A stretch of 64,000 nucleotides of DNA from Maratus speciosus (Eukaryota; Arthropoda; Arachnida; Araneae; Salticidae): contig OZ010787.1 of NCBI GenBank assembly GCA_963932465.1, positions 18,307,936-18,371,935 of the forward strand, read 5' to 3'. The position numbers were made by a program, and so were the translations under genes. Below, one piece after another: positions 23,600 through 33,796 of the stretch. The notes below the pieces were generated by a model. That model was given only the letters and a program-made list of their open reading frames with translations, did no database searches and was not told the origin of the DNA. The number at the start of each line of letters is the position of its first letter. Position 1 is the first letter of the stretch.

Positions 23600-24070
23600 A
23601 AAAAAAAAAATCACCCTTAAAAATTAAGCCCCCCTAAAAAAAATAAGCCCCTCTAAAAAATTTAGGCTCCTCAAACTCCCTTTCGAAAATACCTACATCT
23701 CTATGTTATAGTATGATATTTCCATTTCTACTCTATGTCGATTCGAAGAAAAAAAAAATTAAGCCCCCCTAAAAATAAGCCCCACTAAAATATTTAGACC
23801 TCTCAAACTCCCTTTCAAAAACACCTAACTCACTATGTTATAGTATGATATTTCCATTCTAATACTAAATCAATTCGAAAAAAAAAATATTAAGCCCCCT
23901 CAAAAATTAAGCCCCCCTCAAAAATTAAGCCCATCGAAAAATTTAGTGTCTTCATACTTCCTCTCGAAAAGACCTATGTTATAGTATGATATTTCCATCT
24001 CTACTCTAAGTCGATTCGAAAAAAAGAAAATTAAGCCCCCTCAAAAATTAAGCCCCCTCCAACATTTAAC
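23600..24070. repeat. G-rich subterminal repeat array, right arm
   Basis: On this strand the array reads as CCTCAAAAATTAAGCCCCC words, ATGTTATAGTATGATATTCC-like words and TCGATTCGAA words. There are fewer units than in the left arm (about three to four against about six). Confidence 0.75.
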
Positions 24071-24089
24071 CCCTCCTACTATAGGATAA

Positions 24090-24240
24090 GTCTCCCAACA
24101 GGTGGATTCCACCCTCCTCCTCCATCCACAAGGTGGATTCCTCCCTCCTCCTCCATCCACAAGGTGGATTCCTCCCTCCTCCTCAATCCTCCCAATCCAC
24201 AATCCACCTTATGACGCTGAACTGTCCTTTTTCCCCTACT
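24090..24240. repeat. terminal repeat zone, right arm
   Basis: Inverted counterpart of 7698-7850: about two and a half units containing CCACAAGGTGGATTCC, then the terminus ending CCCCTACT. Confidence 0.75.
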
Positions 24241-24241
24241 T

Positions 24242-24355
24242 ACATAGGTAAATTTCGGAGACTTGTTAATTCTTCCCCCTTGTCGGTAGTGACGCTAGTA
24301 CTGTTGGCATTACAGTTTTTGCCGTAAATGTCCCATCTTATATGTTAATCTATGT
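24242..24355 (+). mobile_element. short MITE-like repeat, copy 1
   Basis: About 115 bases (ACATAGGTAAATTTCGGAGA ... GTTAATCTATGT) that recur at 53947-54065 with roughly 90 percent or better match by eye. The ends ACATAG and CTATGT are inverted. The copy abuts the right end of the giant palindrome, and its first bases overlap the supposed target duplication. Confidence 0.6.
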
Positions 24356-24414
24356 TCTTACTAATGTACACAAATATTGCATAGGACTCATTTAGACATG
24401 CGCTATACAGCTAC

Positions 24415-24625
24415 AGATCATTTCGAGCTTTTCATGATACAGGGTAATCGCACACATTAACTTTTTTAATTCAATTTGTTTTCGCTCGCTTAATTGCTCA
24501 CGTGACTAACTCTTCATTGAAAAATATGAGGTCAAACATATTCTTTACATTCCTGCAGTTCAAGAACAATTCGTTAACAATCTTACTAGATTTTCTACAA
24601 AACTTATAAAAACGAAAGTGTCCGG
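24415..24625. repeat. diverged dispersed repeat (mate at 2401-2625)
   Basis: Matches 2401-2625 in scattered words, including AGATCATTTCG, ACAGGGT, AAATATGAGGT and TTCTACAAAA-like stretches. No coding frame. Confidence 0.5.
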
Positions 24626-24740
24626 ATTCTTTTGATCAGATAGTGTAAAACAACCGTGTTCTTACACTTTTGCAGAAAAAAGGAAAAACATCTTGTGTTA
24701 GCGGAGTTAAAGACCTATTATAATATAATGATATAATTAA

Positions 24741-25350
24741 TCTTTAACTGATGTTACCGGTCTCTCAGACCGCGGCTACAGCGTCTAGAATACCTAGTGT
24801 GGATATATGCTATCCAAACAACGCTAAAAATTTGTATCCCTTAAATGTGCGACGATACTGATAAAATCACAAGTGTCGACCGCAGCAACATCTGCAGGAT
24901 TTTCGTATTACATCATAGTATAGACTAGCTACATCTTGCAGTTGTAGAAAATATCCTGCAGATGTCGCTGCGATGTGTATAGTTCAACAGCATCGTTGCA
25001 CATTTAAGGGGTACAATATTTTAGCACTTTTTTAAGTGTTACAGGGATACCAATTTCCATACTATATATTCTAGGCACTATACCGCGGCTTTTTTCAATT
25101 TTTATAGGTTAACTTGCAATTTTCAGTTTAACTAGAAACACTACAGAAATTTTTTTCCGTTTGGAACTTTAGTACTATCACCAGAGACTTTGAATAGGCG
25201 AATTTTATTTATAACAGTCTTGTACAAAAAGTTTATTACAAAAACACCATCCTATGAGTTAATCGCGTCTTTTATTCATCTTTCGATGGAGCGGTCTCAC
25301 AGACTTCTTCACACCAGTTATGTGACAATTTCTGCGACATCAGTTAAAGG
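24741..25350. mobile_element. piggyBac-type MITE with foldback structure
   Basis: Flanked by TTAA on both sides (24737-24740 and 25351-25354), the target of piggyBac transposases. Inverted ends are TCTTTAACTGATGT and ACATCAGTTAAAGG. The interior folds: CCTTAAATGTGCGACGAT near 24840 pairs with ATCGTTGCACATTTAAGG near 24992, and GTCTCTCAGACCGCGGC pairs loosely with the right half. There is no transposase frame. Confidence 0.55.
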
Positions 25351-25677
25351 TTAAAAATATTTACCCCTGCACAACTAAACCCGGTTTTCCATTGAATTTC
25401 GTAATCTGAATACGTAAATCGCTCTCTGTTGATAAATGTTTGAACTAAAATTTCATTAGCTACAGAAGAAGTTCCTACTTTGTAAGGATATCTTTTGCGT
25501 TGACTACATTTTAATGTACTGTTTCTTTCAATTTTATGAAATTTTAAAAAAGGTTGCGAATTTATTGAACAGCCAGTAACTGGTTGATAAGGTTGCTGAC
25601 AGCTTGGAATTGTGGCGTATGTTCCTGTTTGAGATTATCATTCTCCATAGGAATTTTGCGAATTTAACCCTTAAATG

Positions 25678-26182
25678 CGGGATTTTTTATTTTGCTTCGA
25701 AAAAATTATATATGATTCTCTGAAAGGATTATTACACTGGAAAAACAATGAAAAAAATCAGAGATAAATTTTTCATATAATACGCCAATCTTTTCCTTTG
25801 TTGCACATCTGCAATATAAGTAAAAACTACTGTTGTGGGGCTGTTTTACGCTAAAATATTGCAAATTAGTAAATATTTCAATAGGTATGCCTCTAAACAC
25901 GTTATTTTATATAATTTTTTATTTTATAAAACTTAACCTTTAACCCTTTAATTCTCATGACAGAATACGTTCTAGAAATTACGTAGTTCAGAGAATCTGA
26001 CTTTACACGAGAAAGTTTCAGTGGTTAATTTCCTTTTATTTAAATACGGAATGTCTGTTATTAATTAAAGCAGATATTGCTATTTTTATTTTCTGGTATG
26101 AATTAGGTATATACGAATAAAAAAAATCTATTAAATTCAAAACACTGTTGTTTGCATATATGCAAAGCTGCGGGCTAAAGGG
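25678..26182. mobile_element. piggyBac-type MITE, family copy 1
   Basis: 505 bases bounded by TTAA (25674-25677 and 26183-26186), with inverted ends CCCTTAAATGCGGG and GCGGGCTAAAGGG. A second copy with about 90 percent or better match lies at 28587-29102, in the same orientation. A 64-codon minus-strand frame is partly shared by both copies but looks incidental. Confidence 0.65.
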
Positions 26183-26475
26183 TTAATCTTGCTATCCATA
26201 TTTCTGACTTCTTTCTTTTTAATGGACAAAATAAAAACTAGAAGCTTTATTTTAAATTTATACTTGTATCATTTTCTTACATATCGAATTACATCTGGTA
26301 TGATCTCAAAGTTTTTCTAAAATTGGTTTAAGTTATCTCCAATTTTCTGATTGTTGCTTTATTTATGGATAGGAGGTTATTATTATTATTTATTTATTGC
26401 TATTAGTAAGAACGCTATTTTTACCCGCACATATATTACACAGCAAACATTATTATTACAAATTTTTATACGAAC

Positions 26476-26570
26476 TTTCATTTTTAATTCAACTTGATAG
26501 GCCGGCCAGCTGCAAGAAAAGACAATGGGCCGTCCAGTTTTGTTCAATGCTACAGTTAACGATGGATACA
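26476..26570 (-). CDS. NAGA: alpha-N-acetylgalactosaminidase-like enzyme, exon equivalent to GLA exon 4
   Basis: This 95-base exon encodes [20 protein letters not shown] and then [11 protein letters not shown]. It begins after a long polypyrimidine tract and TTTTTTGCAG and ends before GTTCGT, a weak but canonical donor. Human GLA exon 4 is 92 bases and also enters in phase 1 and leaves in phase 0 after a lysine, so the structure is conserved. In human enzymes GLA has Glu and Leu, and NAGA has Ser and Ala, at the substrate-selecting positions of this motif. Here the sequence is SCSWPAY, so preference for N-acetylgalactosamine is inferred. The following exon, expected to hold the acid/base aspartate, was not found at lower coordinates in the window. 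Confidence 0.88.
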
Positions 26571-27070
26571 CTGCAAAAAAAAAAAAAAAAGAAAAAAAAA
26601 AAGACTTTTATTTAATTTATCTTAAATTTATATAGTTTACGAAAAGAATAGTATCCATTTACAATAAACAAATAAATCAGCATCATCTTACACTCATGAA
26701 TAATAAAATTAAACTAAATTTATCGAAAAAAGTAATTTTTTATTGACAGTATATTGACATGTTTTAAATACAGTAAAATTTTCCTGATTTTTTTTCTTAC
26801 AAATTGTTTTATGAATTAATCATGCCGTATTTATCGAAAAAGGAATTAGTCTCGTACATTAAATTAATTTTTTTTTTCAAATTATTTAATTATTAGAGAA
26901 AAAAATAATACAAATAATTCGTCAAGAATTCGCTAGGTAACTTCCCATTGTATCACACTGTTCCTTTAACAAAATATTAATTTTTTGTATTTTGAATTTA
27001 CTAAAAAAAGAAAAAAAAACGGTCTTGGTCAATAAATAAACGATCAAGTGCCAGTATTACTCGCGCTAAG
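26571..27070. other. intronic AT-rich DNA, no feature seen
   Basis: Part of the 13.6 kb intron between NAGA exons at 26570 and 40187. It starts with the T-rich (minus strand) polypyrimidine tract at 26574-26605. No other feature. Confidence 0.5.
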
Positions 27071-28362
27071 AGGGTTCCGTACAATAAACATATGAATTAT
27101 TAACTGTATTATTAAAAAAAATCGTTGCTAAAAGAATAATAAGACATTGTAAAAAACTGTACAACGTAGAGTTGGGTATAGCTATATATACTAGAAAAGT
27201 ATAATTGGGTATACCATAAAAGCTCAAAGAGATATAAAGCCTAAATAATATCAAATATTGCTACTCTGTATAACTCTTTTTTAAATCTTATCCTGGTCAG
27301 TTTTTTATGAACTTAATTAGGTACTGACAATTAAAGTAGTGCCTATTTAAACTTCATTTGGCATTTCATAAAAAGATAAAACAAAACCCTTGTTCAAAGT
27401 TTAAACTTGGCATTGTGCTAAGCTCGCTTCAAAAGGAGGTCGCAAAGTTGCAACGCCGCCTTGGTCCGTGCCGCATTTTTCCAGATAGGTTTTTAATTAA
27501 TTTTTAAACACGCGGGAGGTGTATTGAGAGATCCACTCAATGCAAACTAGTCGCGAATCCCATAGTATTTATGTAATTAATTCTAATTGAATTAGTCTGT
27601 TTTTAGCAATTTGACGTTTGTTGCTTTTATACTGCTATCGGGCATTACATTACAAAAATATAACATTAAAAGTCGTTATCTAGTCTTTAAAAGCTGATAG
27701 TAATTAGAGTACATCGCCCCTGATATATGTCTAAACCGTGCGTGTCTTTAAGGGTTAATATATCGGCTAATTACCGACGATTTTTTTCGAAAATCATTAT
27801 CAACAATGCTTTTGTACTTCTGCTACGATAGGTATACCGAGCGCCTCTCAACACCTTTGCTGAATGCGCGCAAATCGAAATTTGTGTGTAACGGAAAAAT
27901 TTGCTTTTATTAAAAATTATGCGGCCTAGTGTAATCGCTATAGTTTTCCTGCAAGGTTTAAATTAACGTCTACTACCTCTAATTGTTTCATAATTTTAGT
28001 CTAAGTAGATTCGGAAATAGAGGGGGAGGGGACATATTTTTGCACTACATTTTCGACGATATCTCTGAAAATATAATACCTAAAATTAAAATAAATGTAT
28101 TTTTGAGCTTAGCGTTATGAATGCTTTCACACGATATACAAAGAAAAGATTTTTTCCAAGTAAATTAATTAGCCCCTCTACATTTTCCTTAAATATATTT
28201 GTGAATGATCAATAATCTGTAAATATGTGCGTCAATAGTCTTTATTACTTAGCCCAATTTGAACGTTCCACGTTCCATAGTTTACGAGTAAAATGGCTAT
28301 GACAGACAGACAGACAAAGGAGTAATCTTGGTTCCGTTTTTATTTTTTAAGTACGGAACCCT
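27071..28362. mobile_element. DNA element with AGGGTTCCGTAC ends
   Basis: Left end AGGGTTCCGTAC, right end GTACGGAACCCT, 1.29 kb apart. Just inside the right end is a GACAGACAGACAGACAAAGG stretch and a second GGTTCCG word. Elements with such ends next to GTCTGTCTGTC tracts are widespread in arthropod genomes as I remember them, but I cannot name the superfamily. No transposase frame is visible and no clear target duplication is present. Confidence 0.55.
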
Positions 28363-28586
28363 AAAAATGTTGAAAAAATTATGAAATTAAAATTTTTATT
28401 AATGATTCCTGGCCCTATAATTTATATTTTGTGAAAAATCTCCTTACTTTAATAGACAAAACAACGAAAAAAAAAAAAAAAAAGAATAACTTTATACTGG
28501 AAACTCGTCGAATTTTATGAACTTTAAATTTCATGAATTTTATGCATTTTGAGCATCTGAATAACATATTTTCGAAGAAGGTTTAA

Positions 28587-29102
28587 CCCTTAAATGCGCG
28601 ATTTTTTATTTTGTTTCGAAAAAAATATATATGATTCTCTGAAAGGTTTATTACACAGGAAAAATAATGAAAAAAAATGCGAGATACATTTTCCATTTAA
28701 TAAGTCAATCTTTTCTTCTGTTGCACATCTGCAATACAAGTAAAAACTACTGTCGTGTGGCTGTTTTACGCTAAAATATTGCAAATTAGTAAATATTTTA
28801 AGAAGTATGTCTCCAAATACCTTATTTTATATAATTATTTATTTTATAAAACTTAACCTTTAATCCTTTAATTCCCATTATAGAATACGTTCTAGAAATT
28901 ACGTAGTTTAGCGAATCTGACTTTACACGAGAAAGTTTCAATGGTTAATTTCGCTTTATTCAAATACGGAATGTCTGTTATTAATTAAAGCAGATATTGC
29001 TATTTTAATTTTCTGGTGTTAATTAGGTATATACGAATAAAAAAATTCTATTAAATTCCAAACACTGTTGTTTGCATATATGCAAAGCTGCGCACTAAAG
29101 CG
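28587..29102. mobile_element. piggyBac-type MITE, family copy 2
   Basis: 516 bases between TTAA (28583-28586) and TTAA (29103-29106), with ends CCCTTAAATGCGCG and TGCGCACTAAAGCG. Direct-oriented second copy of 25678-26182, about 2.9 kb away, in the same NAGA intron. Confidence 0.65.
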
Positions 29103-29106
29103 TTAA

Positions 29107-30265
29107 GAAGCCGTATAAAAATTTAAATTATGCATGTCAATTGTATCATGTCGAGATTTCATTTAATTCCATAACATCAGGAGGTTTTATAGTGCTTCAT
29201 GTTGTCTAACACCTATAAATGGTTTATAAGACGCTTATGTATGTATTCGCAGCATGAGCATTTGTAATTCTATTTGTGTTGCTCTAAGTGTGCTAAAGAT
29301 TTAATTCGTGGAAGCATTTCTTTCTATATGAGACAACGAAAGAACTGGTTTCGAATAAGTATTACAATAATGTTATATTTTATACACTGATTTCGAGATT
29401 GAAGTGTAAAATTTATTTTTTCTGTATATATATTTAAAAAAAATAAAAACGAGAACCTTGATTATGTTGTTCCTTTCCCTGATGGTTGTTAACACGTTTG
29501 TTTATACATATGTATGCGTGTGTGCGTGTATGTATTTTACTTATAATTTTGGGATAAATTTTTCATCTGTTTTCGCATTTGTTGTGAAATTAGAAAAAAA
29601 AATATAACTTTCACATCCGTTAAATATTACATAGAAGTGTGTTAAGTACATAGACTTCAGTTCCTTAACATCATCATCGCTCATTACTGTGATTAAGAAA
29701 GATTTGGAAGCATTTAAATGGCAATTTTTAACATCTTTGAATGCACCTTTTTTTCTTAGCTGACATTTAGACTTTATAAATATTTCCATATAAAACTAAA
29801 GAAATGTAATAATGTCCTTAGTCCTTTGAAAAAATTTCTCTTGGAGTCACAAAATCCTTAACTAAAGTTTAAAGTAACTGCACAGGAGTTTCATAATTTA
29901 CATATTTTTATGTTGAAATATATCAAAGCATGGATACTATACAATGAAATTCCTTTAGATGTAATTATCCATGTATTTTAACAACGTGAGAGCATTTACG
30001 TAAACTTGGAATGATCAAAATATCAAGTAAATTATTAAAGTATTCTAAAATAAAGGAAAATTATTTATATATATTTTTTAATATTTATTTGGTGTTGGAA
30101 TCTAAAAGTCATTTTACTCCGGTTTTATTGTTATCATGAATAGATCCGGTCACTGCGTATTTGTACTATTATAAATATTTTTACGAAATTTGGAGTTTCA
30201 TATGGGCGTATTCTTATTGGTTTCGCCCATGCGTAAAGAATGAGGCTTTTTTTTTCTTTGAACAG
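29107..30265. other. intronic DNA, no gene seen
   Basis: AT-rich sequence with a short TGTGTGCGTG-type run near 29517. An 82-codon minus-strand frame at 29541-29789 has no recognisable domain and no coding support. Confidence 0.4.
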
Positions 30266-30813
30266 GCTTAATTTAAAGTTTTGTAGGTGTGTTAGACTCT
30301 GCGAAGAAGACTGTCTTTGTGACTGGAAATTTCGGGCTTACGGGTTTTGTTATGAAATAGCACAAAAAAAAAAAAAAAAAAAAACTGGCGATAAATCACA
30401 ATTAGAAAATTAAAACTTTGTTAAAATCGCCATAAAATACAAAATAATACACAGGACGCGTTTTGGGGGGAAATTATCGTGTCCGAAAGTGGACAAGGTC
30501 ACAAATGAACACTTTGAACACTTGAAATTAATGAACTTTCTCTCTGCCATATCTATTCATTTGTGACCTTGTCCACTTTCGGACACGTGTTTACTTTGGC
30601 TAATGACGGGCTGTTAAAGTTTCATCACGAAACGCATCCTGTGTATTATTTTGCGTTTTATGGTGGTTTTAACAAACTTTTCTTTCTCTAATTGCGATTT
30701 ATCGCCAGATTTTTTGGTGCTGTTTCATCTAAAACTCGTAAGTCCGAAATATCCAATCAGAAACGACAGTCTTCTTCACAGAGTCTAACACATCTATAAA
30801 ACTTTAAATTAGG
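30266..30813. mobile_element. foldback MITE, about 550 bp
   Basis: The ends TTAATTTAAAGTTTTGTAGG and CTATAAAACTTTAAATTAGG pair, and the arms of about 270 bases remain complementary toward a centre near 30535, including GTGTCCGAAAGTGGACAAGG and its inverse. A poly-A run (30362-30383) interrupts the left arm. There is no coding frame. Confidence 0.75.
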
Positions 30814-31119
30814 ATCGATCCAGTTTCCTAAGTCATACACCTCAACCGAACCTGAAAAGACGTCATGATACCCAAAACTATGCAGGGTGACAAAAACTAA
30901 CTCGAACGTTTTATCATATAATTCTTATAATAACAACAGAAATCAAAATCGATAGGCTTATAGACAAAGCAAGGACCCGTGCCTTGCAGAAAAACTACAA
31001 GTTTCCGAAGTGACCACATTTTGTTTTTATGTAGAAGTGAAATACTTTCACAAACATTTTAGGAATGGGTCACAAACCTTCCCCTATATTTTCGTTCATT
31101 TGTCTTGAAGAGATTTTTT

Positions 31120-31700
31120 TCAGAGATCAGACTCTTCTCTGTAATATGACCATGCAGAATAACCCATCGGATTGACACACAGAGAGTATAAGGGCCATTT
31201 ATGGTCTCTCAAGAAGTCAGGCAGATGTGACTTGTGCCATTCCCGATGTCTTTTTTTTCTGTGTGCTTAGGAAGAATCTTGCTGGAGTGTCCGTGTTTAA
31301 TTTTCCAAGTGCTCATGGAACCAGGGAAGCAAATCATTCTCCAAGATGTTTTAACGGCACGTTTTATGATTGATTTTAACACCTTTATCAATAAAAGGAA
31401 GTGGTGTTTTATCAGTTAAACAGATCCCACCCAAAACCATAACAGACTGGAACTTTTGCCGCATTTCGGTAACGATTGTGAACTAAGAGAAATTTTTGAC
31501 CGAATTCTATTGTTTTATGAATTATGTATTAGTTCGACTGTGAAATTTTTAAAAAATATTTTGCCTCTGATTATCAGTGACCAGCTTCATTGGTGCTATC
31601 CACTTTTGAAATACTGCCGTTTTGTTGGTCACTGTAAATTTCTGACATTGTTTCATTTTTTAAGGCTGGCATCCAAGGAACTCATATCACATCATGTCGA
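31120..31700 (-). pseudogene. mariner/Tc1-type transposase relic
   Basis: Read on the minus strand in more than one frame, the segment shows pieces typical of a DDE transposase of the mariner/Tc1 group: a 'SVMVLGGIC' core strand, 'TPLPFIDKGVKIN', 'LLPWFHEHL' and 'NPMGYSAWSYYREE' (compare 'DLNPMDYSVWS'). Several stops and frameshifts break it, so it is dead. Neither inverted end was recognised. It sits inside the NAGA intron, just beside the reiterated repeat that begins near 31800. Confidence 0.6.
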
Positions 31701-31799
31701 AACGTCTCTAGATTGATGATTATCTTGTTTGCGAGTTTACTCTTGGAAACGTTGAACATGCATCCATCCTTTCTTACGGTCACTTTTAGTTTTTTGGAA

Positions 31800-33192
31800 A
31801 TGATTTCTGCCCATTTTTAACACTTTTCAACATAGTTGAAAAGCGTTTATGAATTAGGTTTGTTTGTCCGTCTGTCTGTGCGTGCTCTAACTCGCGTAAA
31901 TATACTCGGATCGCCATGTAATTAAAATACGTTATTGATGTCCACTATGGCATGTTTGATATAGAAAGTGAAGTGTGTATCATTCATAGTTCATTTACAG
32001 AGGCACTGAAAAGTTTTCCATTACATTATGGTCTACGGGGGAAAATCATTTGCGGCGTATTTTGATAGTGCTACAGTATTTTAAACATAATGAAATTTAT
32101 ATAACTTATTGCGGTGCACTAGAAGATCGTTATAGAATATGTTATGTGTAGCACCTAGAATACACGTAGAGGGGAACCCAAAAATATTTCGTTATATTAT
32201 GGTCTATGAAAAAAAATCGTTTGCGACGTATTTTAATTATATTACTCTGTTACAAACATAATGAAATTGATATGAATTTCTGAGGTGCAATAATACATGC
32301 TTTCTATAGAATGTAGTGTGCAAAGCATTCATCATTCATTTACAGGGTCACGCAAAAGAGCTCGATTATATAATGCTGTACGGGGAAAAAAATTCCGAAG
32401 CGCATTTCAATTATGTTGCATTATTTCAAACATGATAAAATTTATATACATCCCTGAGGTTTATTACAAGATACTTGCAGTAGAATATGATATGCATTGC
32501 ATTTATTGTTCATTTACAGGGGGACACATAAAAGATTTCGGAGACAACACCGTATCCAAAGTGTTGTCTATTAGGGATGATTGCTGAAAGTGCGTTTTCA
32601 CTTATGGTATGCGTTTTTACATTTAACTAAAATTTTGCATAATAAATGGTTTGCTTAATTTCTATAGAACATATGCAAGGCTACATAAAAATGTTCGTTA
32701 GCATTACTGAGAATGCGCGTGAATTGTTTAAAGATGTTTTTTAATTTGAGTTATGCAACTTCAAGTTGATTTTTATGCCCAACTGTATTTAGTGCAATAC
32801 TAACAGAGGTTTGTAGCATATAAATAAAATCCTATACTGGCCTATGGAAAGAACTGGATACATGGCCGCCTATAAATAGTGATTCCTAAAAGTGTGATTT
32901 CAGTAGTTTTAAGCATGTTTTTGCCTGAATTAAATTTCAGCATATGTGGCATGTATAAAAATCTATATGTAATATACAGGGCTGTACAAAACAATTCAAG
33001 TACGTTTCCGTCTATTGGCAGAAATTGCTGAAAAGGAATTTTCAACTGTGTTATGCGTTTTATGACTAAACTAAATTTTAGCATACTGTGTAGAATCTGT
33101 ACAAATTTATAGATTATATACAAAGCTGCACAAAAGAATTTGAGTACTTTTACGGCTATGGGCGATAATTGTTGAAATCTTATATTTAAATG
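31800..33192. repeat. reiterated repeat X (first copy), target of the BEL insertion
   Basis: Contains units of about 140-190 bases marked by words such as TTTACAGGGxCACA(T)AAAAG, GGTCTA(C/T)GxGG and GCGxCGTATTTT, repeated from about 31980 to 33170. Related sequence occurs at 56630-57370, 58230-59420 and 59930-60250, also with a CATGTTTTTA-containing second half (TTTTAAGCATG). A 96-codon frame at 32297-32587 lies in it and has no known domain. The BEL element entered at its end. Confidence 0.6.
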
Positions 33193-33578
33193 TGTTCGAA
33201 AGCATTTGCCGTACACGTTTTTTCGAAAGAGTTCAGAATCGAACGATACCTGGATAAAGAAAACTTGAGCTTCGCAGTCGCTTGTGAATCGGGAAGGACT
33301 CCGTAAGTAATCTCCAGTTTTTCCTGCATCCAAGGACATTTCGCAGTTTGAACGTTATGTTCTTTTTCTCTTTTTCTTGGTAACTGTTAAAGTGACTGTT
33401 TTATATTGTGAGTTCAATTGAGAGCTGTGAGCTCGTGTGTGTTTTTTAGACGGCGTCGCTGTCGAATGTGTAACCAAGAGGGTTTTTATCGTTTTAATTA
33501 AAGGGTTTTACAGTTCACATATGAGAGTTGTGTTTAATGAGTGAACATAAAACTAAGAGTGAACCAGTTGCGGAAACA
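33193..33578 (+). repeat. 5' LTR of the BEL element
   Basis: 386 bases, TGTTCG...AAACA. Almost identical to the 3' LTR at 39210-39593, which implies a fairly recent insertion despite the broken frames. Confidence 0.93.
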
Positions 33579-33581
33579 TAA

Positions 33582-33597
33582 TGGTTCGTTGCCGGAG
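33582..33597 (+). promoter_or_regulatory. primer binding site
   Basis: TGGTTCGTTGCCGGAG directly after the 5' LTR resembles the complement of a tRNA-Gly 3' end (TGGTGC(A/G)TTGGCCGGG), a primer used by BEL elements. A few mismatches are present. Confidence 0.6.
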
Positions 33598-33796
33598 TTT
33601 TTTTGAGAGGGAAAATAAAGATAAATAAGTGATTGACCAGATTTAAAGGTGGTTTAGTGTTCAAGATTGGAAATTTGAAGCTAGCGCTGGCGAAGTTTGG
33701 GTGCATGGTTGGTTGGATTGCGATACCTCTGCATTATTGATCAAGGCGTTTTTAAAGTTTGGTGAGTTCGTTCATTTATTTAGATTTTTATTCATT

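Larger units (their letters stand above)
7698..24240. mobile_element. 16.5 kb giant palindromic element (Maverick/Polinton-like ends)
   Basis: Two arms of about 8 kb are inverted copies of one another and meet near 16109. Left end AGTAGGGAAAGAAGGAGAG; right end, read inverted, AGTAGGGGAAAAAGGACAG; both continue with TTCAGCG(C/T)CATAAGG. The element is flanked by tacatc (7692-7697) and tacata (24241-24246), a probable 6-base target duplication with one mismatch. A 5'-AG start and 6-base duplications are described for Maverick/Polinton elements, but no polymerase B, integrase, protease or capsid frame is visible, so the link is by ends and size only. Each arm carries one intact gene reading inward. 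The arms differ by substitutions and indels, mostly in their outer halves, and the left outer part is about 340 bases longer. A fold-back assembly error is possible but is argued against by the different flanks and the end structure. Confidence 0.8.

Noticed and set aside
7698..24240. The palindrome as a fold-back assembly artefact
   Set aside because: The flanks differ on each side, the ends look like element termini with a near-perfect 6-base duplication, and the arms differ in repeat number and by many small changes. It is not fully excluded; reads across the centre would decide.
7698..24240. A complete autonomous Maverick/Polinton
   Set aside because: No polymerase B, retroviral-type integrase, protease, ATPase or capsid frame of any length is visible in either arm.
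26386..26475. Extension of the NAGA exon 4 frame to 26386
   Set aside because: The family alignment and the conserved phase end the exon after the lysine at 26476; the rest of the frame is intron sequence.
25706..28784. Related 64-codon minus-strand frames in the two TTAA MITEs as a gene family
   Set aside because: The shared part is explained by the MITE repeat itself, the frames diverge at both ends, and no domain is recognised.
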